From the NCBI GenBank assembly GCA_030068525.1, contig JASJOS010000005.1, positions 1 through 64,000 of the forward strand: a stretch of 64,000 bases of DNA, in the 5' to 3' direction. The notes under the pieces are model-generated. The model saw only the letters and a program-made list of their open reading frames with translations. It did not search any database and was not told the DNA's origin. The position numbers and the translations under genes were made by a program. Positions within the stretch are counted from its first letter, which is position 1. Each line of letters opens with the position of its first letter. Positions 50,412 through 59,580 of the stretch are shown piece by piece. The stretch comes from Xanthocytophaga flava (GTDB lineage Bacteria; Bacteroidota; Bacteroidia; Cytophagales; 172606-1).

Positions 50412-51314
50412 TTACGGATTATTTCTAACAAAAAAAGGAGTGATACCAAATCTTTTTTTAAATGCATTGTTAAAATATTGAGGAGTAGCAAAACCCAGAT
50501 CAACAGAAACTTCAGCAGCAGTTTTCTCTGTATCCCGTAAATATGTATATGCCAGTTGCATACGTTGCTCAGCCAGATATCCAAACACTGTAGTATCAAA
50601 TATCTCTTTAAAACCACGTTTAAGTTTGTATTCGTTTAATCCAACCATTCGTGCAATTTCAGAGAGGTTGGGAGGTGACTGTAGCCGTTCATTTAGTAAG
50701 TCTCGCACAGCAATAATCTTCTCTTTATCAATCTGACTTCGGATAAAGGTACTCTTCTTCTGCAACAAAGTCTGATAAGCATCTGCAGACAAAACCAACA
50801 ACTCAATACTCTTTGAAAGTAAAAATAACTTCTGCAAATCTCCGGTATAAGGGCAATGTATAATCTGTTGAATAACATTTTGCGTTGGAAGGTCAATCGG
50901 AACCCACTGGTGTGACAGAATTACGTTTTTTTCGCTTAAAATATCTTCAGCAAATTGCTTTAAAGGTTCATTTGCATTTTGTGTGTATTGAATAAATAAA
51001 TCCTTCGGAAACTGCACTCCAAACGTCTCAATTTCAGGCGTCTTATTTTCAACTATGATATCAAATCCCTTTGAATACATAATATTGTGGTGACTCCCTA
51101 TAAGATCAAAAGACTGATTGAGTTGTTTATAGACAAATCGATAATCTCCTTTTAGACCAAAATGTAGCCGAACAACATCTGTTGGGCTGCTAGCAGTATG
51201 ACTTACACCTGTATCGAATTGAGAAATAGCATGTCCCATCTTTATCCCATCGCAATCCCATCTGGTGGCTGTCATTCTTCCATTTTCATAGATAATTTCC
51301 TGTTTATTCTCCAT
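50412..51314 (-). CDS. AraC-family transcriptional regulator
   Basis: 300 residues. The C-terminal double helix-turn-helix is well conserved: LSEIARMVGLNEYKLKRGFKEIFDTTVFGYL and AAEVSVDLGFATPQYFNNAFKKRFGITP. The N-terminal 190 residues form an uncharacterised ligand domain containing a RLHFGLKGDYRFVY strand. AraC regulators of this type are often found next to the gene they control, here the AHSA1 protein behind it. The 318-base region upstream (51315-51632) contains its promoter but no gene I can support. Confidence 0.93.
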   Translation of the reverse strand: MENKQEIIYENGRMTATRWDCDGIKMGHAISQFDTGVSHTASSPTDVVRLHFGLKGDYRFVYKQLNQSFDLIGSHHNIMYSKGFDIIVENKTPEIETFGVQFPKDLFIQYTQNANEPLKQFAEDILSEKNVILSHQWVPIDLPTQNVIQQIIHCPYTGDLQKLFLLSKSIELLVLSADAYQTLLQKKSTFIRSQIDKEKIIAVRDLLNERLQSPPNLSEIARMVGLNEYKLKRGFKEIFDTTVFGYLAEQRMQLAYTYLRDTEKTAAEVSVDLGFATPQYFNNAFKKRFGITPFFVRNNP

Positions 51315-51564
51315 TTGATTTTACTACTTCCTTATTTTGTATCTTCCTTCCAATTCTCTTCATTTACGATGCCTCTATTGGTAAAGTAAGTCACAAAATA
51401 CTATAAAAATTATCATCAGAGGCTATCTGAACTTATTTATAAAAGCTACAAAGGCATCTTTTGAGTAGATCTCGTGAGGTTGTGCCAGTCAAAATAGTCT
51501 TTGTTCACTCTAAAATCTGATAGCTGATCTCATTTATAATTTGTTTAGACCGCTTCAAATAGAA

Positions 51565-51590
51565 AAGGCAAGTCACCATCGACTTGCCTT
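51565..51590 (-). terminator. Terminator of the TonB-C protein gene
   Basis: AAGGCAAGTC (51565-51574) and GACTTGCCTT (51581-51590) are perfect inverted repeats with a six-base loop, followed on the minus strand by TTCTATTTG. The remainder of the 51315-51632 gap holds nothing further that I recognise. Confidence 0.85.
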
Positions 51591-51632
51591 CATCACTTAA
51601 CTATTTAATTGCTGCAGAGTGTATTTTCAAGA

Positions 51633-52007
51633 TTACGGTTTGGGTAAAACAAACTTAATAGGGACCCCCACATCCATCCGGTAACCGGGAGCTTTAAATT
51701 TAAGCAGTCCGGCAATGCGCATAGCTTCTGCTCCACATCCTCCACCAATCTCTTTTACCAGTTTAAATGAAGAGGTTTTTCCATCAGCTTCCAGTACAAA
51801 ATTTATCAGGCATTCTCCCTGAATACGATTCCGCTTTGCCGTTGGAGGGTACTGAATCATTTGCTGTATATCAGCAAGAAGTTTTTCCTGGCCACCTTCA
51901 TAATATTCAGCAACAGGAATAATACGCTTGTTCTGTGCCTGAGCAGTCAGACTCATTACTCCAAATGCAATTAGAAATAATACTAAAACCTTGATTTTCA
52001 TTTTCAT
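51633..52007 (-). CDS. Secreted protein with TonB C-terminal domain
   Basis: 124 residues: signal peptide (KMKIKVLVLFLIAFGVMSLTAQA, cleavage near residue 25) followed directly by a TonB_C domain (IQYPPTAKRNRIQGECLINFVLEADGK, AMRIAGLLKFKAPGYRMDVGVPIKF). The usual N-terminal membrane anchor and Pro-rich linker of TonB are missing, so it is not a working energy transducer; exported lone TonB-C proteins are common in Bacteroidota and may bind periplasmic partners. Monocistronic. A short hydrophilic frame upstream (52004-52237) is not counted as a gene. Confidence 0.85.
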   Translation of the reverse strand: MKMKIKVLVLFLIAFGVMSLTAQAQNKRIIPVAEYYEGGQEKLLADIQQMIQYPPTAKRNRIQGECLINFVLEADGKTSSFKLVKEIGGGCGAEAMRIAGLLKFKAPGYRMDVGVPIKFVLPKP

Positions 52008-52293
52008 AAAAAATAATTCAAAAAAACAGGTAAAACTTTAAGAGAAGTTAAAACAAATAAATTACCAGTGGTATCTTCTTTGGTATACGTAAATACGCTT
52101 TCTATGATTTTTGTGATTGCATTCTGATGGCAAAAATGCCTCAAATTATTACAAGCCTTAGAAGTAAGGCTATTACATTGATTTTTGCATTGTGAATACC
52201 CGAAATCCAACAAAAGTCTCTTTGTTAGTATACACATTCACAGCAATTTGTATTTAGTAAACCTACCTACTTATAAAACACTTGTGCTATACG

Positions 52294-52908
52294 TTAGTCT
52301 TGAGGTACAGGTTGCCAATCCTGATTCAATTCATCAATAAATTTTAAGATCTCATCTTTCCCTGTTTTTGTTAAGGAAGAAGTAGAGAAAGAAACTGGCA
52401 TTTCTTCCCAGTAATCAAGCATTTTGGTGGCATATTCATTGAGCAATGCCTGTGTTTTGGTTTTGGATTGTTTGTCTGTCTTTGTGAAAATAATGGCAAA
52501 TGGCAATTCATTTTCTCCTAACCATTGCATGAACTCCATATCTATCTTCTGGGCAGAGTGACGTGAATCTATTAATACAAATATACAATGGAGGTTTGTC
52601 CGATTCTTTAAATATTCCTTTATCATTTTATCCCACTTCTCCCGCTCTTTTTGGCTTGCTTTGGCATATCCATACCCTGGCAAATCCACAAGATACCATT
52701 GATCATTGATGGAAAAATGGTTAATCAACTGTGTTTTTCCGGGTGTTTGAGATGTTTTGGCCAATGTAGGCTTGCCTGTAATCATATTGATCAGAGAGGA
52801 TTTACCTACATTAGATCTTCCAATAAAAGCATACTCCGGCATAGTTGGAGCCGGACACTTTTTATAATCGGTATTACTTTGTTTAAAAACTGCTGTCTGA
52901 ATTTTCAT
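52294..52908 (-). CDS. engB: Ribosome-biogenesis GTPase EngB (YihA/YsxC)
   Basis: 204 residues from ATG 52908, which gives the usual N-terminus KIQTAVFKQSNTDYKKCP; the ATG at 52938 would add ten unrelated residues. The GTP-binding motifs are G1 GRSNVGKSSL, G2 KTSQTPGKTQ, G3 DLPGYGYA, G4 TKTDK and a C-terminal SFSTSSLTKTG. EngB acts in assembly of the large ribosomal subunit. It is transcribed alone; the PorE-like genes diverge upstream. Confidence 0.97.
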   Translation of the reverse strand: MKIQTAVFKQSNTDYKKCPAPTMPEYAFIGRSNVGKSSLINMITGKPTLAKTSQTPGKTQLINHFSINDQWYLVDLPGYGYAKASQKEREKWDKMIKEYLKNRTNLHCIFVLIDSRHSAQKIDMEFMQWLGENELPFAIIFTKTDKQSKTKTQALLNEYATKMLDYWEEMPVSFSTSSLTKTGKDEILKFIDELNQDWQPVPQD

Positions 52909-53160
52909 ATCTGAATCTGATTGCTGTTTTGTATACATTCACAGTATCGGCTTTCACAAACTACAAAGAGATTACTTGTACCCTTTATTTACCGCCAGTT
53001 GTGAATGTAAATGTGTCTTTTTCACCAGTAAACCATTCAACTGGTAATTTTCTGTAAAATTAGAAAAATCCCTTCCCTTTTGCGTGAGTTATTTCGGCAA
53101 ACTTACATTCTCTCTTCTGAGTAGAGACTTATTACAGAATGCTCTTGTCTGGTAATTCTA

Positions 53161-53168
53161 TACATTTG
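53161..53168 (+). promoter_or_regulatory. Candidate -7 element of the first PorE-like gene
   Basis: TACATTTG is a perfect TAnnTTTG match, about 55 bases before ATG 53224 in the divergent gap behind engB. It makes the earlier in-frame start at 53170 impossible if used. Confidence 0.5.
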
Positions 53169-53223
53169 TTTGGTGCTGAATGTATTTCATCAGGTAACCG
53201 TCACATATAGCATCTGTTTGTTT

Positions 53224-55218
53224 ATGAAAAAGATAGCATTTTTTTGTTGGGTTTTACTCATAGCTCTGACTGCACAGGCCCAGTCAGCAAAAAAACTTTT
53301 TAAGGAAGCAGAAGGATACTTTGAGGAAAAAATGTATAGCCAGGCACTGGAACTATACCTGGCAGGTTTAAAACTTGATCCGGAAAATCCGAAGGCAAAC
53401 TTTAACACAGGTCTTTGTTACCTGGAAACAGCCTACAAAGAGAAATCTTTGCCTTATCTGAAAAAAACGCAGCAGGTAAAACCTGATATACATAAGCAAT
53501 TACTGGTTTTTCTGGGTGAAGCATATCAATATAATCATCAGTTTTCAGAAGCTCTTAAACAATACCAGGCATTTCTGAATACAATGGACAAGGATGACCC
53601 GGTAGCATCTTATATCAATAGAAAGATGTTTGAGTGTAATAATGGCATCCGTTATATGAAAGATCCGGCAAAAGCAACCATTACCAATATTGGTTCTGTC
53701 ATTAACTCAAAATATGCTGACTTTGCTCCTGTAATCTCATCAGATGAAACAGTGCTGGTATTTACGTCACGCAGAGAGGGATCTACAGGTGAAGAATTAT
53801 CTCCTGAAGACAACCAGTTTTATGAGGACATGTATATTTCCTATAAAGCAAATGGAAAATGGTCAACACCCCGTAACCTGAAAGAGATTAATACCGATCA
53901 GCATGATGCCTGTGTAGCCTTATCGTCAGATGGTAAGCAACTGTTCATTTACAAAGATAAACAAGGTGGTGATCTGTATTATTCAGATTTTGACGCTATT
54001 AATAATATTTGGTCTAAACCTCAGAGTTTGGGTGATAATATCAATACAAAATACTATGAGACATCTATTTCCATGACATCTGATGGCCAAACTATTTATT
54101 TCTCCAGTAATCGTCCTGGTGGATCAGGCGGACTTGATATTTATATGAGCCGCAAGACACCTGAGGGGAAATGGGGAGAAGCTGTTAATCTGGGACCATC
54201 TATCAATACACCTTATGATGAAGATGCCCCCTTTATCCATGCAGATGGAACTACATTATATTTCAGTTCACGTGGATTGGCAGGTATGGGAGGCTATGAT
54301 ATTTACAGAAGCGAACACAATGAAGATGGAACCTGGACAGCACCTGAAAACCTTGGCTATCCAATCAACACAGCCAACGAGGATATCTACTTCGTACTCT
54401 CAGCAGATAATAAACATGGATACTATGCCTCTGCAAAAGAGGGTGGTGTTGGAGAAAAAGATATCTATATCATCTCAATGCCTCCTCGTAAAACAGTAGA
54501 GGTTGCGTCACAGATCAAAACCATACAGGTTAAAACAGCTGCACCTACTGTGAAAACGGTAGAAATGAAAATGCAGGAGCCTATTGAGATCAATTCCAAT
54601 GCAACTATTGTAAAAGGCAAAGTTATTGATGCAGAGACCAAAGAACCTTTAGTAGCAGATGTTGTCTTAGTAGATAATTTAACAGCGACACAACTGGAAG
54701 AACATAAGACAGATACAGAAGGAGCATTTAGCACATTTATGCCATCTGGTAAGAACTATAACTTCTCGGTACAAAAAGAAGGATATCTGTTTCACTCTGA
54801 AAACTTTGACATTCCTGAGGCGAAAGGTTTTCAGCAATTTGATCTGGTAGTGGAGCTAAAGAAAATAAATGTGGGGTCTAAAATTGTATTACGTAACATC
54901 TTCTTTGATTTTGACAAGGCAACACTACGCAAAGAATCTACTGCCGAGCTGGAAAACCTCCTGGAAATTATGCAGGAGATGCCTAAGCTGAAAATCGAAA
55001 TCTCCGGACATACAGACAACAAAGGTAGTGCAGACTACAATAAAACACTTTCTGGAAAGCGTGCAAAGGCAGTTGTTGATTATCTGATCAGCAAAGGTAT
55101 TCCAGCAGAGCGGATGCGTTCAGCAGGATATGGAAAAGAACGTCCTATAGCTGCCAATGACACAGACGAAGGACGTCAGCTAAATCGTAGAACAGAATTT
55201 GAAATCATTGGCAAGTAA
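53224..55218 (+). CDS. PorE-like OmpA-family protein (TPR, PD40, CRD, OmpA), copy 1
   Basis: 664 residues with a signal peptide (KKIAFFCWVLLIALTAQAQ). Domain order: TPR-type helices (about 20-115), a PD40/WD40-like propeller (about 153-420; repeats of DETVLVFTSRREG, DGQTIYFSSNRPGG, DGTTLYFSSRGLAGMGGYDIY), a carboxypeptidase-regulatory-like domain (about 460-550; KVIDAETKEPL) and an OmpA peptidoglycan-binding domain (about 555-664; FFDFDKATLR, GHTDNKGSADYN, RRTEFEI). This is the architecture of PorE, a type IX secretion component that anchors the machinery to peptidoglycan; length fits. Followed by a paralog 106 bases downstream. Role as PorE itself is inference; T9SS use is supported by the cargo domain at the window start. 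Confidence 0.88.
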   Translation: MKKIAFFCWVLLIALTAQAQSAKKLFKEAEGYFEEKMYSQALELYLAGLKLDPENPKANFNTGLCYLETAYKEKSLPYLKKTQQVKPDIHKQLLVFLGEAYQYNHQFSEALKQYQAFLNTMDKDDPVASYINRKMFECNNGIRYMKDPAKATITNIGSVINSKYADFAPVISSDETVLVFTSRREGSTGEELSPEDNQFYEDMYISYKANGKWSTPRNLKEINTDQHDACVALSSDGKQLFIYKDKQGGDLYYSDFDAINNIWSKPQSLGDNINTKYYETSISMTSDGQTIYFSSNRPGGSGGLDIYMSRKTPEGKWGEAVNLGPSINTPYDEDAPFIHADGTTLYFSSRGLAGMGGYDIYRSEHNEDGTWTAPENLGYPINTANEDIYFVLSADNKHGYYASAKEGGVGEKDIYIISMPPRKTVEVASQIKTIQVKTAAPTVKTVEMKMQEPIEINSNATIVKGKVIDAETKEPLVADVVLVDNLTATQLEEHKTDTEGAFSTFMPSGKNYNFSVQKEGYLFHSENFDIPEAKGFQQFDLVVELKKINVGSKIVLRNIFFDFDKATLRKESTAELENLLEIMQEMPKLKIEISGHTDNKGSADYNKTLSGKRAKAVVDYLISKGIPAERMRSAGYGKERPIAANDTDEGRQLNRRTEFEIIGK

Positions 55219-55324
55219 ACGTAACCTTAATTCATATATAATCATTCTGATTTATTCACTATACATCTTGATAGAATTTGCATAGTAAGACTCCCAGCTA
55301 GGAAATGAAACCCAAGTTAAGTTT

Positions 55325-57409
55325 ATGAAAAAGTTTTATACATACCTTTTATGGATTGGATTGTCTCTGGCAAGTGGGCACCTGATTGCTCAATCAGCCG
55401 ATGCAGATCTGGTAGCAGAAGGTGACGCGGCCTACAACATTGGTGGTAAGATGCTGGCATTGGAGACCTACGAACTAGCATTAAAAGCAAACCCAAACAA
55501 TGTCCGCGCCAACTTTATGGCAGGGAAATGTATTCTGGAAACAATTGACAAGGGCCGTGCCAGTAAATATCTTCAGAAGGCGTATGAACTTGACCCCAAA
55601 GTAAGTAAAGATATACTTTTCCTGATTGCAGAATCGTATCACCTGGGTTTTAAATTTGATGAGGCGATCGACTATTATCAGAAATATACTACTGAATTGA
55701 AAGCGGGAGGGTTGAAGACAACAGAAGCAAAAAACTCACTGGCTAAAACAGAAAAGCGTGTCAAAGAATGCGAAAATGCCCGTAAGTTTACAGCAGAGCC
55801 TAATGCATACCAGAGTACCAACGCAGGTGATGGGGTAAACTCTATCCACCCTGAATATGGCGTTGCTGTAAATAAAGATGAAACGATGATGGTATTTACA
55901 TCCCGTCGGGATGGGTCAACAGGTATTGGAAACGTGGATACAGACCTTCAGTTTTATGAAGATATCTATATTTCCTATTTCAAAGATGGAAAATGGCAAC
56001 CTGCTAAAAACATTGGATCTCCGATCAACACAGAATACCATGATGCCAGTATAGGTTTGTCTCCTGATGGTAAAACCCTATATCTATACAAAGATGAAAA
56101 TGGTGGAGATATCTATGTATCTGAGATGAATGAAGATAGCACATGGACAGACCCCCACCCAATTGATCAGCAGGTAAACTCAAAATACAACGAAAACTCT
56201 ATCTCTATCTCTGCTGACGGATTAACCATGTTCTTTACAAGTGACAGACCTGGTGGATTAGGCGGTATTGACATCTGGATGTGTAAAAAAGATAAAAGAG
56301 GACGCTGGGGTAAACCAGAAAATATGGGAGCACCAGTTAATACCCCTAATAACGAAGATGGTCCTTTTATCGATTATGACGGCAAGACATTGTATTTCAG
56401 TTCGAATGCCCATGAAGGGATGGGGGGATACGATGTGTTTGTTTCAGAATTTGATAGTGCCTCAAAAAAATGGAAAGAACCTGTTAACATAGGTTATCCG
56501 ATCAGTACGCCGGATAATGACATCTATTTCGTAAAATCCGGGGACAGCAAATACGGATACTATGCCTCTGTAAAAGATGATGGTATGGGAGAAAAAGATA
56601 TTTATAAGGTGCTCCTTCCTGAAGATCGTCGTACTTATGAACAACTGAAAAATAAACCGATTAAGAAAGATACGAATCAGGTTGTTAAGGATATTTCAAA
56701 AGATGTGCCTATCGAGGCCAAAGAGATGCAGGTAGTTAAACTTCAGATCCGGGTTTTGGCAGATGGCAAGAAATCACTTGATGTAGGAAGTATTATTGTA
56801 AAAGGCAAAAATGATGGTGTAGTTGTCGGGATCAAAAAAGTAGCAAACGGTATCTATCAGTGTACATTCCAAAACAGCTCTCCTCAGGATTACATAGTAT
56901 CTGTTGAACAAAATGGATATATGTTTGAAAACCTCGAGGTAACGGTTCCGGCCATGTCAGAGATAGAACAGTTAGTCAGACGCGATGTAAAACTACAGAA
57001 GCTGAAAGTGGGATTTGTAACCGTTCTTCACAATATCTATTTTGACTTTAACAAAACATCTTTCAAAATAGATTCTTATAAAGAGTTAAACAAACTTGCC
57101 CGGTTATTGAAGGAAAATCCATCATATCGGGTGGAGATTGCAGGTCACACAGATAATGTAGGATCGAATGATTATAATCAGCAACTGTCTCACAGAAGAG
57201 CTGTGGCTGTAGTGAATTATCTGATTAGCCGTCGTGTGGATGCAAGCCGTTTAGTAGCACAAGGGTATGGAGAAACTCAACCTATGGCATCTAATGACGA
57301 TGAAAGAGAAGGAAGAGAATTTAACCGGCGAACAGAGTTCAAGATTATAAGTGAAGGTAAATCAAATTTAACAACTTCACCTACAAATACGACAAATACA
57401 GAGTTCTGA
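55325..57409 (+). CDS. PorE-like OmpA-family protein, copy 2
   Basis: 694 residues, tandem paralog of the previous gene. Signal peptide (hydrophobic residues 4-21, cleavage near LIAQS), TPR helices (about 25-150), PD40 propeller (about 175-430; DETMMVFTSRRDG, DGLTMFFTSDRPGG, DGKTLYFSSNAHEGMGG), a looser beta-domain in place of the CRD (about 475-555), then an OmpA domain (about 562-675; IYFDFNKTSFK, GHTDNVGSNDYN, RRTEFKI). Both OmpA domains keep the Asp and Arg residues used for diaminopimelate binding. A Ser/Thr/Asn-rich tail of about 20 residues follows the OmpA domain, unlike copy 1. Probably envelope scaffold of the same machine with a divergent partner interface (inference). Confidence 0.88.
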   Translation: MKKFYTYLLWIGLSLASGHLIAQSADADLVAEGDAAYNIGGKMLALETYELALKANPNNVRANFMAGKCILETIDKGRASKYLQKAYELDPKVSKDILFLIAESYHLGFKFDEAIDYYQKYTTELKAGGLKTTEAKNSLAKTEKRVKECENARKFTAEPNAYQSTNAGDGVNSIHPEYGVAVNKDETMMVFTSRRDGSTGIGNVDTDLQFYEDIYISYFKDGKWQPAKNIGSPINTEYHDASIGLSPDGKTLYLYKDENGGDIYVSEMNEDSTWTDPHPIDQQVNSKYNENSISISADGLTMFFTSDRPGGLGGIDIWMCKKDKRGRWGKPENMGAPVNTPNNEDGPFIDYDGKTLYFSSNAHEGMGGYDVFVSEFDSASKKWKEPVNIGYPISTPDNDIYFVKSGDSKYGYYASVKDDGMGEKDIYKVLLPEDRRTYEQLKNKPIKKDTNQVVKDISKDVPIEAKEMQVVKLQIRVLADGKKSLDVGSIIVKGKNDGVVVGIKKVANGIYQCTFQNSSPQDYIVSVEQNGYMFENLEVTVPAMSEIEQLVRRDVKLQKLKVGFVTVLHNIYFDFNKTSFKIDSYKELNKLARLLKENPSYRVEIAGHTDNVGSNDYNQQLSHRRAVAVVNYLISRRVDASRLVAQGYGETQPMASNDDEREGREFNRRTEFKIISEGKSNLTTSPTNTTNTEF

Positions 57410-57419
57410 TAGTAAAAAC

Positions 57420-57451
57420 AAAAGGTGCCGTTGTTAAACGGCACCTTTTGT
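57420..57451 (+). terminator. Terminator of the PorE-like pair
   Basis: AAAGGTGCCG (57421-57430) pairs with CGGCACCTTT (57439-57448), followed by TTGTTTT. Confidence 0.92.
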
Positions 57452-57467
57452 TTTAAAGTCCTGCAAT

Positions 57468-57868
57468 ATGAATCATCCCGAATTTTGAAGAAGAATGTTG
57501 TTGAGAAAGTAATAACAAACGTTACAAAGAGAGCAAAGACGACTTAAATAGCGAATGGCCGTATAGGTGTGTTGGCTATCTTTTTCTCGCGAGGTTGGCC
57601 TTTGGCCTTGTGAGCAGAAGGTTCGGGAAAAAGTGCCTTTTCTTTACAAAAACACAAATCTGGCTCACCAAATTCTCATTTGGTGCTCCTTTCTTTGGGC
57701 AAGAAAAGAAAGTAACAGGTGGTAAGAAGAGATATGTTTTGGACTATAAACCAACCTTGGATACAAGAAAGAGAAAAGGGAGAGTGAGTCTCAAAAATTA
57801 ACCCAAGCCCACACTTTCAAAAATATAGGCTCAGGTTTTATTCATATCCAAAATTCGGAATCACTCAT
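57468..57868. repeat. About 400-base non-coding element with imperfect inverted ends
   Basis: The left end 57468-57488 and the reverse complement of the right end 57848-57868 agree at 17 of 21 bases (core CCGAATTTTG). Inside are stable hairpins: CACCAAAT/ATTTGGTG (57666-57685, 4-base loop) and CTTTCTTT/AAAGAAAG (57689-57712), and a palindromic GGCCTTTGGCC near 57588-57602. An open frame of 68 codons inside (57595-57801) looks like a by-product of this A/T-rich sequence. The right end touches the stop codon of the sugar-kinase gene. It resembles a small non-autonomous repeat (MITE-like) but no target-site duplication is evident. Confidence 0.5.
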
Positions 57869-57869
57869 G

Positions 57870-58952
57870 TCAAAGCCCTGTAACAATTGCCTCCATTTCC
57901 CCTTTATATGCTTCCATTAAGGACAACAAGCGCATTTGTGTACGACTTCGATCCAGATTATGTGTAGGCCTATGTATTTTATAATATACGTCTCCCTGTA
58001 GAAAGTCTGTTAGAAAACGAATACCCATAATATAGGTCATAAGCATTCCTCCAAATACCAGATTATCTCTCTCTGCTTTGGTTATCCACTCTCCTACCTC
58101 AGACCAATATCCTTTGGCAAGAGATTCAAAGACATCCATACGAATCTGCACTTTATCTAAATCTGTTTCATCTTCGGCAGCAGGACTTAAGAATGTACGC
58201 ATCATATCACCAAAATCGTACAACAGGGTTCCTGGCATTACTGTATCCAGGTCAATAGCACATACTCCCTTTCCGGTTGATGCCGCCATAAGCACATTAC
58301 TGATCTTGGTATCATTGTGAACAATGCGTAATGGAACCTCTTTCTGACGTAATAGTAAATCTATTTTATCAGCAATATGTCCTCTGGACTCAAAGAAAGT
58401 GATTTCTGTAGCAGCTGCTTTAATTCTATCAGGCAAACCTGTTGAAATCGCCTGTGAAAAGGCATTCCGACGTGAAACAGCATTATGAAAGGCAGGAATT
58501 GTCTCCTGTAATTCCTGCGCAGATAAATATTGTAAAGACCGCACAAAAAAACCAAACATACGGGCTGCTTCATAGGCCTGTTCAGGCGTTTGTACTTCTT
58601 CAAAAGAAACAGTGTCCGGAATATAGGTAAAAGCCCGCCAGTAATTACCCATCTCATCTTTTAAGAACGAACTTCCGGAAAGAGTCGTAACCAATTCAGG
58701 AATAACTGCATTAATTCGCTGAGAACGAAAATACTCCAACTGAAAAGCAGTTGCCTTCCGGATATTTTCCATCACCGTTTCCGGACTTTTAAAAACCAGA
58801 TGATTTACGCGTTGTAATACATACTGCGAAGAACCACATTCAAGCAGGTAAGTATCATGAATATGTCCGGAATGGAGAGTACGAAAGGAAATGCCATCTG
58901 TAGCAAACTGAAACTGTGCAGCAATCTCTGTAATTTGTGACGGAGTTAACAA
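57870..58952 (-). CDS. Sugar 1-kinase-like phosphotransferase (NahK type)
   Basis: 360 residues of the aminoglycoside-phosphotransferase fold: YVLQRVNHLVFKSPETVMENI (ATP-binding beta strands), catalytic loop HNDTKISNVL (about residue 205; Asp), and the metal-binding AIDLDTVMPGTLLYDFGDMMR. The distinct DLDTVMPG segment and length resemble N-acetylhexosamine 1-kinase (NahK, 359 aa) and its relatives rather than drug kinases. Predicted cytoplasmic, acting on a sugar or sugar-like alcohol. Its stop codon lies 2 bases from the right end of the non-coding element, which may have influenced its 3' end. No neighbouring sugar gene on the same strand. Confidence 0.8.
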   Translation of the reverse strand: MLTPSQITEIAAQFQFATDGISFRTLHSGHIHDTYLLECGSSQYVLQRVNHLVFKSPETVMENIRKATAFQLEYFRSQRINAVIPELVTTLSGSSFLKDEMGNYWRAFTYIPDTVSFEEVQTPEQAYEAARMFGFFVRSLQYLSAQELQETIPAFHNAVSRRNAFSQAISTGLPDRIKAAATEITFFESRGHIADKIDLLLRQKEVPLRIVHNDTKISNVLMAASTGKGVCAIDLDTVMPGTLLYDFGDMMRTFLSPAAEDETDLDKVQIRMDVFESLAKGYWSEVGEWITKAERDNLVFGGMLMTYIMGIRFLTDFLQGDVYYKIHRPTHNLDRSRTQMRLLSLMEAYKGEMEAIVTGL

Positions 58953-59168
58953 TGGATAGGATAGTTAATGTATGAACAAAGATTTTTTTTACACTGCCTG
59001 CAATCTTCTGTTATCACCTTCCGTTATGCAGTATAATTACATAAAGAGTCACTGATTAGCAGAAACAATGATAGAAAGCAATAAACATGTATTTTTAGAC
59101 AAAAAAATATTTTTTTATTATAAATCTTATACTTTTACCAACAAAATTCGTAGAAGCTAGTCAATGGT

Positions 59169-59198
59169 CCTGATTGGGTATCAGGTTTTCATTTTTTT
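59169..59198 (+). terminator. Terminator-like hairpin without an upstream gene
   Basis: CCTGAT (59169-59174), a five-base loop and ATCAGG (59180-59185) are followed by TTTTC and seven T's. No plus-strand gene ends nearby, so it may finish a small RNA, or may end a leader upstream of the ytxH gene. The remaining gap (58953-59168) is A/T-rich with no gene seen. Confidence 0.4.
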
Positions 59199-59226
59199 CG
59201 TTACTTTAACCTATTTTTAAACTAAC

Positions 59227-59234
59227 TATTTTTG
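59227..59234 (+). promoter_or_regulatory. Candidate -7 element immediately before the ytxH-type gene
   Basis: TATTTTTG matches the consensus and ends 6 bases before the ATG, so the transcript would start at or next to the start codon. Confidence 0.45.
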
Positions 59235-59240
59235 TAAGCT

Positions 59241-59489
59241 ATGAAAGATAACACAAAAAAAGTGCTTCAGGGATTTCTGATCGGAGCAGCAGCAGGAGTG
59301 GTTGCTGGCCTTTTACTGGCACCTTCCAGTGGTAAAGAAACCCGCAAGAAAATTGCAGACTCTGCAAAAGATCTTTCCGATAAATTTGGTAGCGAGTTTG
59401 ATGATGCAATGAGCAAACTATCCAGCTTTACAGAAACTACCTTATCTAACATTAAAAATGCTAAAGGCGAGAAAGTATCTAGTAATTAA
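59241..59489 (+). CDS. YtxH-domain protein
   Basis: 82 residues. A hydrophobic Gly/Ala helix (LIGAAAGVVAGLLLAP, about 13-28) is followed by SSGKETRKKI and a long amphipathic helix, as in the YtxH family (PF12732). Such small proteins sit in the inner membrane with the helix in the cytoplasm or periplasm and are often induced by general stress; no biochemical role is known. Monocistronic, with a strong terminator behind it. Confidence 0.93.
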   Translation: MKDNTKKVLQGFLIGAAAGVVAGLLLAPSSGKETRKKIADSAKDLSDKFGSEFDDAMSKLSSFTETTLSNIKNAKGEKVSSN

Positions 59490-59525
59490 CTTTCTTTCTG
59501 CTTTTCCGGTGATTAGTCACCCTAT

Positions 59526-59561
59526 AAAAAAGGTCCTCTTTTTGCTAAGAGGACCTTTTTT
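59526..59561. terminator. Bidirectional terminator between ytxH-type gene and tpiA
   Basis: AAGGTCCTCTT (59530-59540) pairs with AAGAGGACCTT (59547-59557), flanked by A6 and T6 runs. Confidence 0.93.
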
Positions 59562-59580
59562 ATGTCTGATACCAGATCAA

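Noticed and set aside
52004..52237. 77-codon frame on the minus strand upstream of the TonB-C gene
   Set aside because: Overlaps the TonB-C gene start, has no signal or domain, and an amino-acid mix typical of random A/T-rich DNA.
57595..57801. 68-codon open frame in the inverted-repeat element
   Set aside because: It starts at no convincing site, is rich in Lys and Phe reflecting A/T-rich hairpins, and lies within a repeat-like region; no family resemblance.
57470..57868. Insertion sequence
   Set aside because: No transposase gene or direct target repeats are visible; only the ends and hairpins resemble a mobile element.
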